Shown here one piece after another: positions 30,701 to 39,609 of a stretch of 64,000 bases of DNA. The notes under the pieces are model-generated. The model was not told the origin of the DNA, ran no database searches, and was given only the letters and a program-made list of their open reading frames with translations. Source of the stretch: Mesorhizobium sp. DCY119. GTDB taxonomy: Bacteria > Pseudomonadota > Alphaproteobacteria > Rhizobiales > Rhizobiaceae. Location of the stretch: positions 2,294,501 to 2,358,500 of the forward strand of contig NZ_CP031834.1 in NCBI RefSeq assembly GCF_003590645.1, in the 5' to 3' direction. Within the stretch, counting starts at the first letter, position 1. Every line of letters starts with the position of its first letter. Made by a program: the position numbers and the translations under genes.

Positions 30701-31666
30701 GTGAAAACAATAGCTGCATTCTCCGATTTCGTTGGCCGCACCTTCGCCATATGGGTGATCGTGTTCGCCGTGCTCGGTTTCCTCCTGCCGGCGACGTTCA
30801 GCCTGTTCGCGCCGTGGATCGTCGTTTTGCTCGGCATCATCATGTTCGGCATGGGCCTCACCATATCGATCAAGGACTTCAGCGAAGTCGCGCGCCGGCC
30901 GTTCGACGTGACAATTGGCGTGCTCGGTCAGTTCATCATCATGCCGGCGCTCGCCGTCTTGCTCACGCGCATCATTCCGATGTCGCCGGAAGTTGCGGCC
31001 GGCGTCATCCTCGTCGGTTGCTGCCCCGGCGGCACGGCCAGCAACGTCATGACCTATCTCAGCAAGGGCGATGTGGCGCTCAGCGTCGCTTGCACCAGCG
31101 TGACCACGCTGCTTGCTCCGATCGTCACGCCTTTCCTGGTCTGGTTCTTCGCCAGCCAGTATCTGCCGGTCGATGCGATGAGCATGTTCCTGTCGATCGT
31201 CAAGGTCATTCTCGTGCCGCTGGCGTTTGGCTTCCTGCTGCAGAAACTGGTGCCTGGCGTGGTCAAGGCGGCGGTTCCCATGCTGCCGCTGGTCAGCGTC
31301 GTCGGCATCGTACTGATCGTTGCGGCTGTCGTTGCCGTCAACAAGGCCGCTATCAGCCAGTCCGGCCTGCTGATCTTCGCCGTCGTCGTGTTGCATAACG
31401 GCTTTGGGCTGCTGCTCGGCTATTTTGCTGCCCGGTTCTCCGGGCTGTCGCTCGCCAAGCGCAAGGCTATCAGCATCGAGGTCGGCATGCAGAACAGCGG
31501 GCTGGGTGCCGCCCTTGCCAATGCGCATTTCTCGCCGTTGGCCGCGGTGCCGAGTGCTGTCTTCAGCGTCTGGCACAATGTTTCCGGCGCGCTGATCGCG
31601 AGCTATTTTGCGCGGATGAGCGATGACGATGCGGAAAAGCGCGTCGCCGAGCAGAAGGCTAGCTAG
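30701..31666 (+). CDS. Bile acid:sodium symporter family (BASS) transporter
   Basis: A 321-residue membrane protein with nine or ten hydrophobic segments. GCCPGGTASNVMTYLSKGDVALSV and EVGMQNSGLGAALANAHF are the two crossover motifs of the BASS fold, where sodium and substrate bind. GTG at 30701 is preceded by AAGGAAG. Bacterial members carry pantothenate, pyruvate or other organic anions. Its position, convergent with the DddP-like gene, raises the possibility of transporting a product such as acrylate or a methylated acid; this is speculative. Confidence 0.88.
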   Translation: MKTIAAFSDFVGRTFAIWVIVFAVLGFLLPATFSLFAPWIVVLLGIIMFGMGLTISIKDFSEVARRPFDVTIGVLGQFIIMPALAVLLTRIIPMSPEVAAGVILVGCCPGGTASNVMTYLSKGDVALSVACTSVTTLLAPIVTPFLVWFFASQYLPVDAMSMFLSIVKVILVPLAFGFLLQKLVPGVVKAAVPMLPLVSVVGIVLIVAAVVAVNKAAISQSGLLIFAVVVLHNGFGLLLGYFAARFSGLSLAKRKAISIEVGMQNSGLGAALANAHFSPLAAVPSAVFSVWHNVSGALIASYFARMSDDDAEKRVAEQKAS

Positions 31667-31683
31667 TCCGAGCGCTCGGGCGG

Positions 31684-33060
31684 TCAGCGTCCGAGCAACC
31701 TCGCATCTAAAGGATAGACGGACAGTTGCTGGTTGCCGCTCTCGGTAATCAGCACCTGTTCCTCGATCTTCACGCCCTCATGGCCGCCGAGACGGCCGAT
31801 ATAGCTTTCGACGCACAGTACCATGCCAGGTTCGAGAACGCCGTCGGGTGTGTCGTCGGTCCAGTCGGCCGCATGCGGCAGCGTCGGATATTCGTCGGCC
31901 AGCCCGACGCCGTGATAGAGTACGCCGTAGCGTGCTGGAAAACAGTCCGGCGGCGGGATTTGCGAGCGCTCGACGAGATCGCGGAACGAGATCCCCGGCT
32001 TCATCAAATCCGTATTGTAGGCGATCTGACCTGCCGCGATGCGGAAAAGATCGCGCTGTTCGTTGCTCGGTTCGCCATCGCCGCAGAGCCATGTCCGCGA
32101 TAGATCTGCACAGAAGCCGTAGGGACCGATGAGGTCGGTGTCGAAGGCGACGAGATCGCCGGCTTCGATGATGCGCGAGGAGCATTCCTGAAACCACGGA
32201 TTGGTGCGTGGACCGGACGACAGCAGCCGCGTTTCGATCCACTCGCCGCCGCGCGCGATGTTACCGCGATGTAGCTCGGCCCAAAGCTCGTTTTCGGAAA
32301 TGCCGGACTTGAGCGCTGCTTCCATCTCGCCCATTGCCGCCTCGCAGGAAACGATGGCGCGGCGCATGCAGAGGATTTCGTCAGGCGATTTGATCAGCCG
32401 CGCGTTCTCCATCACGGCCTCGCCATTGCCGACCGAAATGCCGAGCCTTGCCAGTTCGGCAATGCCTTCATGATCAAGGTGATCGACCGCAATACGGCGG
32501 TTAGCGCCGCCATGTTCGCGGATGAGATCCGCGATGCCGGCCGCCCAGCGCTGCACCCGCTTTTCGGTGAGTTCGCCGCCGTAAAGATACATCCAGGAAA
32601 TCGCCGGTCGCACCTCGTCGACGACGCCTGAGTGATCCGACAGATGCTCGCAGGAGAAATAATCGAACAGCACGACCGGCCCTTCGGTGGCGACAAAGCA
32701 ATGTCGCGTCGGGTTGTGCGCGACCCAGAGCTGCATGTTGGTCGAGTCGGTCGCGTAGCGGATGTTGACCGGGTCGTAGAGCAGGGCGCCGGCATAGTCA
32801 CGGCGCTTCAACTCGGCGCGAATGCGATCGAGGCGGTATTTCCGCATCGCCGGCAGATCGGGAGCGGGGATGCCGGCCGCGGCCCATTCGGTTTCAGCCG
32901 TCTCGCCGTAGCCGAGCACATGTTGGTTCAGGGAGGCAGCTTTTTGGCGGGCTTCGCGTTGCAGGGCCTCAACGGAACCGGGCGACGGAGAACCGCCCGG
33001 CTCGAATGGCATGATCTTGCGATGCCGCCCGAAATTCCCAGAGGAAGATCGGTCGGCCAT
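31684..33060 (-). CDS. dddP: DddP-like DMSP lyase (M24 metallopeptidase fold)
   Basis: A 458-residue protein of the creatinase/aminopeptidase P fold. It shares long blocks with DddP of roseobacters: NIRYATDSTNMQLW near residue 100, ETRLLSSGPRTNPWFQEC near 277 and FDTDLIGPYGFCADLSR near 307. Candidate ligands are Asp307, Asp309, Asp319, His383, Glu418 and Glu433. All are exactly twelve residues beyond the iron ligands I recall for Ruegeria DddP (295, 297, 307, 371, 406, 421), and Asp389 matches its catalytic Asp377. DddP splits dimethylsulfoniopropionate into dimethyl sulfide and acrylate. The ATG at 33060 lies four bases after the stop of the FAD/GcvT gene, so the two are one operon. A related M24 enzyme such as ectoine hydrolase is the alternative. 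Confidence 0.8.
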   Translation of the reverse strand: MADRSSSGNFGRHRKIMPFEPGGSPSPGSVEALQREARQKAASLNQHVLGYGETAETEWAAAGIPAPDLPAMRKYRLDRIRAELKRRDYAGALLYDPVNIRYATDSTNMQLWVAHNPTRHCFVATEGPVVLFDYFSCEHLSDHSGVVDEVRPAISWMYLYGGELTEKRVQRWAAGIADLIREHGGANRRIAVDHLDHEGIAELARLGISVGNGEAVMENARLIKSPDEILCMRRAIVSCEAAMGEMEAALKSGISENELWAELHRGNIARGGEWIETRLLSSGPRTNPWFQECSSRIIEAGDLVAFDTDLIGPYGFCADLSRTWLCGDGEPSNEQRDLFRIAAGQIAYNTDLMKPGISFRDLVERSQIPPPDCFPARYGVLYHGVGLADEYPTLPHAADWTDDTPDGVLEPGMVLCVESYIGRLGGHEGVKIEEQVLITESGNQQLSVYPLDARLLGR

Positions 33061-33064
33061 CGTT

Positions 33065-35638
33065 TTACCCTCGCATCTTTTCGCCGGCTGGATCGAACAG
33101 CGGCTGGATGTTGATGCGGGCAGGGCGGCGGTGGCCGAGGATTTCGATCTCGAACATGCCTTCATTGTCGTTTTCGGCCAGGGCTGCCGGCACATAGCCC
33201 TGCGCCAGCGACTTCTGGACATAGTGAGCATAGCCGCCGGACGTTACCCAGCCGACCACGCGCCATTCGCCGTCGACGATGCCGCGAATGCTGGAAGCAC
33301 CTTCGTCGGCTTCGGACGTGCGGGTCTCTGCGCCGGTCTCGTCGAAGCGCGGCGCACCGTAGCCGTGCGGCTTGTCGATCGTGCCGTGATCGGTGGCGCC
33401 GACCTTGGCCCAGATCGGCTCGTCGCCCATCACGTCGGCGCCGTTGGCTTCCACCACCATGGAGACGCGGCGCAGCTTCGGGCCTTCGGCCTGCTCCTTG
33501 GCCGCGGCGTCGCGGCCGACGAAGTCATTCTTCTCCAACCTGGTGAAGCGGTCCATTGAGCCTTCGAACGGCCCGTAGATCGGCCGCAACTCGCGGAACC
33601 AGGTCGGGAAGTTCTTTTCCAGCCGCATGGAGAGCAGGGCGCGCATGCCGAAATCGACGATGCCGAATTCCTCGCCGGCTTCCTTGATCGCCTTGTAGAC
33701 GAGTCGCTGATAGGCTGGCGCCATCCAGATTTCGTAGCCGAGATCGCCGGTGTAGCTGATGCGGTTGACCATGCAGGGTGCGCCGCCGACAGCCATCTCG
33801 CGGAAATCCATGAAGCGGAAGGCTTTGGTCGACACGTCAGCATCGACCAGCTTGGCGAGCAGGTCCTGCGAGCGCGGACCGGCAATCGAGAGGCCGACCA
33901 GCGTCTGGTCGAAGCGGTGGATGCGAACGGAGCCGTCCTTCGGCAGCTGCTTTTCGAACCAGCGCATATGGTATTTCTGCGCCGCAGACGAGCCCCAGAT
34001 CATGAAGCGGTCTTCGGCGCATTTGGCGATGGTAAAATCGCCGATCAGCTTGCCGAATTCGTTGAGCATCGGCGTCAGCACGAGCCGGCCGGTCTTGGGC
34101 ATACGGTTGGTCATCAGCCGGTTGAGGAAATTCTCCGCACCCGGGCCGCTCACTTCGTATTTGGCGAAGTTGGCGATTTCGGTCACGCCGACACTTTCGC
34201 GGGTCGCGCGAACCTCGTTGCCGATGTGCTCGAAATCGTTGGAGCGGTGGAAGGAGACGATATCCTTCGGCTCGGTGCCCTGGGGCGCAAACCAGAGCGG
34301 GGTTTCCAGGCCCCAGCTATCGCCCATGACGGCATTCTGCGCCACCATGGTGTCGTAGAGCGGCGTCGTCTGCGCGGGCCGCGCTGCCGGCAGTTCCTCG
34401 TTCGGGAAGCGGATGGAGAAGCGGCGCGAATAGTTTTCGCGCACCTTGGCGTTGGTGTAGCGCAGGCTTGCCCATTCGCCGTAGCGGGTGACGTCCATGC
34501 CCCAGACGTCGAAGCCCGGATCGCCATTGACCATCCAGTTCGACAGCGCGAGCCCGACGCCGCCGCCTTGTGAGAAGCCTGCCATGACGGCGCAGGCCGT
34601 CCAGTAGTTGGTCAGGCCCTGCACCGGGCCGACCAGCGGGTTGCCGTCGGGCGCGAAGGTGAAGGGGCCGTTGATGATCTGCTTGATGCCGGCGTTCGCA
34701 ATGCCCGGAAAATGCTTGAAGCCGATTTCCAGCGACGGCGCGATGCGGTCGATATCCGGCTGGAGCAGTTCATGGCCGAAATCCCACGGCGTATTGACCG
34801 GCGACCACGGCTTGCAGGCCTTTTCATAGGTGCCGAGCAGGATGCCGTTGCGCTCCTGGCGGGTGTAGATCTCGCCCTTGAAGTCGAGCACGCCGACCAT
34901 TTCGCGGCCGGTCGACTTGTTGAATTCCTCGACCTCCGGCATCGGCTCGGTCAGCAGATACATGTGCTCCATGGCCAGCACGGGCAATTCGAGCCCGACC
35001 ATGCGGCCGATTTCGCGGGCCCACAGGCCGCCGCAGTTCACCACATGCTCGGCCTTCACCGTGCCCTGTTCGGTGACGACATTCCAGGTGCCGTCGACCT
35101 CCTGCGTCAGTTCCTTGACCGGGTTGCGCAGCACGATCTGCGCGCCGAGTTTCTGCGCCGCCTTGGCATAGGCGTGGGTGGTGCCGGAAGGGTCGAGATG
35201 GCCCTCGACCGGGTCCCACATGGCGCCGACGAAATTCGTCTCGTCCATAAACGGGAACATGGCCTTGGCCTCTGACGGCGTGATCAGCTCGGTGTCCATG
35301 CCGAGATAGCGGCCCTTGGCATGGGCGAGCCGGAGGAAGTCCATGCGCTCCGGCGTGTCGGCCATCATGATGCCGCCGGTGAGATGCAACGAGCAGGACT
35401 GGCCGGAAATCTCTTCAAGCTCCTTATAGAGCTGCACCGTATAGGCCTGCAGCTTGGCGACGTTCGGGTCGCCGTTCAGCGTGTGGAAGCCGCCGGCGGC
35501 ATGCCAGGACGAGCCGGAGGTCAGCTCTGAACGCTCGATCAGCATGACATCCGTCCAACCGGCGCGGGCAAGGTGATAGAGCACCGAGCAGCCAACAACG
35601 CCGCCACCGATGACTACAGCTTTTACGTGGGATTTCAT
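33065..35638 (-). CDS. Dimethylglycine/sarcosine dehydrogenase-like FAD-GcvT protein
   Basis: An 857-residue two-part enzyme. The N-terminal half is a DAO-type FAD domain (VIGGGVVGCSVLYHLARAG; SSWHAAGG, in which His46 matches the histidine covalently bound to FAD in dimethylglycine dehydrogenase). The C-terminal half, from about residue 430, is a GcvT-like aminomethyltransferase domain (NFLNRLMTNRMPKTGRLVLTPMLNEFGKLIGDFT, SYTGDLGYEIWM). It oxidises N-methyl groups and passes formaldehyde to THF as methylene-THF. Dimethylglycine is the likely substrate given bmt and MttB homologues nearby; sarcosine or other N-methyl compounds are possible. The downstream dddP-like gene starts five bases after its stop. 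Confidence 0.9.
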   Translation of the reverse strand: MKSHVKAVVIGGGVVGCSVLYHLARAGWTDVMLIERSELTSGSSWHAAGGFHTLNGDPNVAKLQAYTVQLYKELEEISGQSCSLHLTGGIMMADTPERMDFLRLAHAKGRYLGMDTELITPSEAKAMFPFMDETNFVGAMWDPVEGHLDPSGTTHAYAKAAQKLGAQIVLRNPVKELTQEVDGTWNVVTEQGTVKAEHVVNCGGLWAREIGRMVGLELPVLAMEHMYLLTEPMPEVEEFNKSTGREMVGVLDFKGEIYTRQERNGILLGTYEKACKPWSPVNTPWDFGHELLQPDIDRIAPSLEIGFKHFPGIANAGIKQIINGPFTFAPDGNPLVGPVQGLTNYWTACAVMAGFSQGGGVGLALSNWMVNGDPGFDVWGMDVTRYGEWASLRYTNAKVRENYSRRFSIRFPNEELPAARPAQTTPLYDTMVAQNAVMGDSWGLETPLWFAPQGTEPKDIVSFHRSNDFEHIGNEVRATRESVGVTEIANFAKYEVSGPGAENFLNRLMTNRMPKTGRLVLTPMLNEFGKLIGDFTIAKCAEDRFMIWGSSAAQKYHMRWFEKQLPKDGSVRIHRFDQTLVGLSIAGPRSQDLLAKLVDADVSTKAFRFMDFREMAVGGAPCMVNRISYTGDLGYEIWMAPAYQRLVYKAIKEAGEEFGIVDFGMRALLSMRLEKNFPTWFRELRPIYGPFEGSMDRFTRLEKNDFVGRDAAAKEQAEGPKLRRVSMVVEANGADVMGDEPIWAKVGATDHGTIDKPHGYGAPRFDETGAETRTSEADEGASSIRGIVDGEWRVVGWVTSGGYAHYVQKSLAQGYVPAALAENDNEGMFEIEILGHRRPARINIQPLFDPAGEKMRG

Positions 35639-35668
35639 GTGGTTATATCCATGTGCAGAGGAATAGAT

Positions 35669-36100
35669 TCAACTTTTGTGCGGGGGCGCGAATGCAAACC
35701 GCAGGTCGAAGGCGCTGACGTCTTCCGCCAGCCGGCCGTCAAGTGCTGCAAGAATGGTTTCGCAGACAGAGATGCGGTGCTTCAGGACGTCGGTGTTCCA
35801 GAAGCGGAGCGTCGAATAGCCTTCCGAGCGTATGAATTTATCGCGGCGAAGGTCACGTTGGCTGTCCGCGTGCTGGCTGCCGTCGATCTCGACGACCAGC
35901 CATTTTTCACGGCAGGCGAAATCTGCATAGTAGGGGCCGATGGGAAATTGGCGGGTGAAGCGATAGCCGCCGAGCTTCCGGTTTTTTAGCTCTAGCCAAA
36001 GCAGAGCCTCGTCTTGGTTGCCGCCCTGTCTTAGTTCACGGGCACGACCGGTCGTGCCTTTCTTGCGCCGGCTGCGGGTTTCGGCAACGCCTTCCCCCAC
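35669..36100 (-). CDS. DUF559 endonuclease-like protein
   Basis: The conserved part (LRQGGNQDEALLWLELKNRKLGGYRFTRQFPIGPYYADFACREKWLVVEIDGSQHADSQRDLRRDKFIRSEGYSTLRFWNTDVL) is the DUF559 fold, related to Vsr mismatch endonuclease; D in YYADF and E-I-D in VVEIDGSQH are the usual catalytic acids. The start is unclear: a GTG at 36100 gives 143 residues, while an ATG at 36250 would translate a dispersed repeat into Pro/Glu/Gly-rich sequence. It interrupts the operon of the second MttB homologue and the FAD/GcvT gene, and looks like a hitchhiking gene. Confidence 0.72.
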   Translation of the reverse strand: MGEGVAETRSRRKKGTTGRARELRQGGNQDEALLWLELKNRKLGGYRFTRQFPIGPYYADFACREKWLVVEIDGSQHADSQRDLRRDKFIRSEGYSTLRFWNTDVLKHRISVCETILAALDGRLAEDVSAFDLRFAFAPPHKS

Positions 36101-36240
36101 TCCGTCGCCGCTTCGCGGCGCCACCTCTCCCCCCTCCGGAGGGAGAGGAAGGGCGTCAAGCTTTGTCGGCTCGCGCCTTTCCTCTCCCCCGTCGAACGGG
36201 GGAGAGGTGGTCCGCGAAGCGGATCGGAGTGGGGGTCGAC
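36092..36240. repeat. Palindromic repeat block upstream of the DUF559 gene
   Basis: CACCTCTCCCCCCTCCGGAG with GGGAGAGG, and CCTCTCCCCCGTCGAACGGG with GGGAGAGG, together with paired CTTCGCGG and CCGCGAAG segments. The block is bounded by CCCCCACTCCG and CGGAGTGGGGG. It belongs to the same broad repeat class as 48988-49115 and 51717-51875. Confidence 0.75.
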
Positions 36241-36256
36241 TGCTTACCATCAGCGC

Positions 36257-37834
36257 TCAAAAATCCGTCGGTGCGCCGCCTTCGGCCCGGCGCTTGGCGA
36301 CGAAGGCGTCGATCTCCTCGGCAATGGCCGGGTCCATATAGGGCTTCTCGTAGGTGGCGAGGCGTTCCTTCCAGATGCGGTTTGCTCGCTCCATTGCGGT
36401 CGGGCTGCCTGCTTCCGCCCACGTCTCGAAATTGCGCCAGTCCGAGATGATCGGCGAATAGAAGGCGGTCTTGTAGCGGTCCTGGGTGTGCTGCGTGCCG
36501 AAGAAATGGCCGCCGGGGCCGACGGATTCGATGGCGTTGAAGCCAAGCGCGTCGTCGGAAAGGTCCAGCGGCGTCAGGAATTCAGCCACCATCTGCAGAA
36601 GGTCGATGTCGAGGATGGTCTTTTCATAGGAGCAGCGCAGCCCGCCTTCGAGCCAGCCGGCGCCGTGCAGGATGAAATTGGCGCCGCCTTGAATCGCCCC
36701 CCACAGCGAAAACACGCTTTCATAGGCTGCCTGCGCATCGACCGTGTTGGCGGCGCATACATTGGAGGTGCGGTAGGGGATCTGGTAGCGGCGGGCGAGC
36801 TGGCCGCCGATCATTTGCGCCTTCATATATTCGGGTGTGCCGAAGGCCGGCGCGCCCGATTTCATGTCGACATTGGAGGTGAAGCCGCCATAGCCGACCG
36901 GCGCGCCTTTCTTCACCATCTGGGTAAAGGCGATGCCCGAAAGCGCCTCGGCGTTCTGCTGCACCAGCGCGCCTGCCACCGTCACCGGTGCCATGGCGCC
37001 GGCCAGCGTGAACGGCGTGACGATCACCACCTGGCCGCTGCCGGACATCTGGATGATGCCTTCCATCATCGGAACGTCGAGCTTCAGCGGCGAGTTGGTG
37101 TTGATGATGGTGTAGACCGAGGGTTCATCCTGCAGCTGCTCGCGCGAAATTCCGCGCGCGATGCGGGCGATCTCGATGCCGTCGACATTGCGCTCCTTGC
37201 CGAGCGAATAGATGTGAAAAACCTTGTCGGTCAGCGTTGCCAGATCGCGGATGCATTCGAGATGGCGCACTGACGGGTGGATGTCGACCGGCTCGACCGG
37301 ATACCCGCCTGTGGTCTGCAAAATGTTGTGCATCTGGGCGAGCTTGAGGAAGTTGCGATAGTCCGCCTGGTTGCCGGGGCGGCGGCCATTGTCGAGGTCG
37401 GAGCAGTTCGGCGCGGAAGCCATCTGCGAAATCACGAGATTGTTGCCGCCGAAGCGGACATTGTGGGCCGGGTTACGGGCATGAAGGGTGAATTCAGACG
37501 GCGCATGCGAAATCAGTTCGAGGATCATGTCGCTGTCGAAGCGCACCCGCTCGGTACCTTCGCGAACGTCCGCGCCGTGGCGTTTCATGATCGCGCGCGC
37601 CTCGTCATGCAGAACGTCGACGCCGATTTCCTTCAACACGCGCAACGAGGCTCGATGGATCGATTCCAACTCGTCGTCGGAAATGATCTTCGTTGGCGCA
37701 AAGGGGATTTTCAGCTGCCGGAATGGCGGCTGCTCGAAAGTCGCCGAGCCGCCGGCGCGCTTTCCGGCCCGCCCGCCGCGACGGGCGCGATCGGTGGCGA
37801 GAACCGGTTCTGCGGGATTGAGGGCAGCAGTCAT
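36257..37834 (-). CDS. Second MttB-family methyltransferase, non-pyrrolysine
   Basis: A 525-residue protein of the MttB superfamily without an in-frame UAG. Blocks include KIISDDELESIHRASLRVLKEIGVDVLHDEAR, TGGYPVEPVDIHPSVRHLE, TPFTLAGAMAPVTVAGALVQQ and LHGAGWLEGGL. It differs clearly from the homologue at 14821-16395 (only scattered identity), so it is a separate subfamily with another substrate. No corrinoid-protein gene adjoins, so it would have to share the carrier at 13864 or one elsewhere. It lies upstream of the FAD/GcvT and DddP-like genes on the same strand. Confidence 0.9.
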   Translation of the reverse strand: MTAALNPAEPVLATDRARRGGRAGKRAGGSATFEQPPFRQLKIPFAPTKIISDDELESIHRASLRVLKEIGVDVLHDEARAIMKRHGADVREGTERVRFDSDMILELISHAPSEFTLHARNPAHNVRFGGNNLVISQMASAPNCSDLDNGRRPGNQADYRNFLKLAQMHNILQTTGGYPVEPVDIHPSVRHLECIRDLATLTDKVFHIYSLGKERNVDGIEIARIARGISREQLQDEPSVYTIINTNSPLKLDVPMMEGIIQMSGSGQVVIVTPFTLAGAMAPVTVAGALVQQNAEALSGIAFTQMVKKGAPVGYGGFTSNVDMKSGAPAFGTPEYMKAQMIGGQLARRYQIPYRTSNVCAANTVDAQAAYESVFSLWGAIQGGANFILHGAGWLEGGLRCSYEKTILDIDLLQMVAEFLTPLDLSDDALGFNAIESVGPGGHFFGTQHTQDRYKTAFYSPIISDWRNFETWAEAGSPTAMERANRIWKERLATYEKPYMDPAIAEEIDAFVAKRRAEGGAPTDF

Positions 37835-38171
37835 GATGGGCCTCGTTTTATGCGAAAATCAGACTGCATAATGGACCGAGCCCAACGCGCTTAGTGCGGA
37901 TGCGACGACCATTAGCGCGAGCAAAGCGACATGCCGGAGCGGAAGGTGGCCACAGCCCTGCATGCCGGCTTGAACCTTCAGGTCCGCATCGGCTAGAGTG
38001 AGCCATGGGCACGATACACCCGCGAACCCTCGACATAGCCGTGACGCCTTCTTCCAGAACGCGCCACGTCGAGCTTTTGCGCCTGTGCGCCCGCATCGGC
38101 TATTCGCCGCCGTCCTTCCTTTGAATTCGCGCCGGCTTTGCCGGATTGATTCAACTGGAAGGAACAAGTCC
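37835..38171. other. Non-coding region between divergent methyltransferase and aminotransferase genes
   Basis: A 337-base space between two genes read away from each other, so it must hold both promoters. A TGCATAATGG box lies at about 37867. An aminotransferase start further upstream (37998) would add a basic, low-quality extension and lacks a ribosome site. No other gene is supported. Confidence 0.5.
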
Positions 38172-39554
38172 ATGACTTACCAGAACTTTTCGCTAGCGCA
38201 GCTGCAGGCGATCGACTCCGCACATCACATTCATCCCTTCACCGACCACAAGGATCTGCGTGCCACCGGCGCGCGCATGATCACCCGCGCCAACGGCCCG
38301 TTCATCTATGATTCCGAGGGCAACGAGCTGCTCGACGGCATGGCCGGCCTGTGGTGCGTCAATATCGGCTATGGCCGCAACGAACTGGCCGAAGCCGCCT
38401 ACGAGCAGATGAAGGAACTGCCTTACTACAACTCCTTCTTCCGCTGCTCGACGCCGACGCCCGTGCTGCTTTCCAAGAAGCTCGCGGAGATCGCGCCGAA
38501 GAACATGAACCAGGTGTTTTACGGTTCGTCCGGCTCGGAATCGAACGACACCGCGCTGCGGCTCGTTCGCCATTACTGGGCGCTGGAAGGCAAGCCGCAG
38601 AAGAACCGCATCATCTCGCGCAACATGGCCTATCACGGCTCGACCATCACCGGCGCGTCGCTTGGCGGCATGTCGGGCATGCATGAGCAGCTTGGCGGCG
38701 CGGTGCCGAACATCGTCCATGTCATGATGCCCTACGCCTACGAACTGGCGCTGCCGGGCGAAAGCGACCACGATTTCGGCCTGCGCGCGGCAAAGGCCGT
38801 CGAGGACGCCATCCTCGAAGCGGGCGCCGAAAACGTCGCTGCCTTCATCGGCGAGCCGATCATGGGTGCTGGCGGCGTGAAGATCCCGCCGGCAAGCTAT
38901 TGGCCGGAAATCCAGCGCATCTGCCGCAAATACGATGTCCTTCTGATGCTCGACGAGGTCATCACTGGCTATGGCCGCACCGGCGAATGGTTTGCCGCGC
39001 AGACCATGGGCATCGAGGCCGACACGATCACCACCGCCAAGGCGCTGACCTCGGGCTACCAGCCGCTGTCGGCGCTGCTGGTCGGTGACCGTATCGCCAC
39101 CACGCTGGTCGAGAAGGGCGGCGAGTTCAACCACGGCTACACCTATTCCGGCCATCCGGTTGCCTGCGCCGTGGCGCTGAAGAACCTCGAACTCATCGAG
39201 AAGGAAGGGCTGATCGAGCGCGTCAAGAACGACACCGGGCCTTACTTCGCGCAGATGCTGCGGGAGCGTATTTCCCGCCATCCACTGGTTGGCGAGGTGC
39301 GCAGCATCGGCCTGATGGGCGCGATCGAGATCGTCAAGGACAAGGCGACGCGCGAGCGCTTCCAGCCGGTCGGCAGTGCCGCTGTGGTCGTGCGCGACCA
39401 CGCGATCGCGCAAGGCATGATGCTGCGTGCGACCGGCGACTCGATGATCCTCTCGCCGCCGTTGATCTGGACCCGCGAAACCATCGACATGGCCGGCGAG
39501 CGCATCGCCAAGGCACTCGACCTCGCCGAAGCCGATCTTCGCAAGGCAAGCTGA
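38172..39554 (+). CDS. Class III (omega) aminotransferase, PLP-dependent
   Basis: A 460-residue protein of the class III aminotransferase family. Lys290 in ITTAKALTSGYQPLSALLV binds PLP, Asp261 in LMLDEVITGYGRTG holds the pyridine nitrogen, and YGSSGSESNDTALRLVR is the phosphate-binding region. It is close to omega-amino acid or polyamine:pyruvate aminotransferases (beta-alanine, putrescine, taurine, GABA). AAGGA eight bases before the ATG fixes the start. In this setting it may handle a beta-amino acid or an amine freed by demethylation. It is followed by a hairpin and the CMD-family gene. Confidence 0.88.
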   Translation: MTYQNFSLAQLQAIDSAHHIHPFTDHKDLRATGARMITRANGPFIYDSEGNELLDGMAGLWCVNIGYGRNELAEAAYEQMKELPYYNSFFRCSTPTPVLLSKKLAEIAPKNMNQVFYGSSGSESNDTALRLVRHYWALEGKPQKNRIISRNMAYHGSTITGASLGGMSGMHEQLGGAVPNIVHVMMPYAYELALPGESDHDFGLRAAKAVEDAILEAGAENVAAFIGEPIMGAGGVKIPPASYWPEIQRICRKYDVLLMLDEVITGYGRTGEWFAAQTMGIEADTITTAKALTSGYQPLSALLVGDRIATTLVEKGGEFNHGYTYSGHPVACAVALKNLELIEKEGLIERVKNDTGPYFAQMLRERISRHPLVGEVRSIGLMGAIEIVKDKATRERFQPVGSAAVVVRDHAIAQGMMLRATGDSMILSPPLIWTRETIDMAGERIAKALDLAEADLRKAS

Positions 39555-39564
39555 GACTGAAACG

Positions 39565-39589
39565 AGGGGCGTGATGAACTCACGCCCCT
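39565..39589 (+). terminator. Strong hairpin after the aminotransferase gene
   Basis: AGGGGCGTGA (39565-39574) and TCACGCCCCT (39580-39589) pair perfectly around TGAAC. The following bases (TCTGACC) are not a real T-tract, so it may attenuate transcription or protect the RNA end more than stop transcription fully. Confidence 0.5.
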
Positions 39590-39609
39590 TCTGACCACCG
39601 GAGACCGGC

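Noticed and set aside
31668-31679. CCGAGCGCTCGG palindrome as a terminator after the BASS gene
   Set aside because: It has no loop or T-tract, so it is not counted as a terminator.
37998-38171. 58-residue N-terminal extension of the aminotransferase
   Set aside because: The extension is His/Arg-rich, lacks a ribosome site and is not typical of the family; ATG 38172 has AAGGA upstream.
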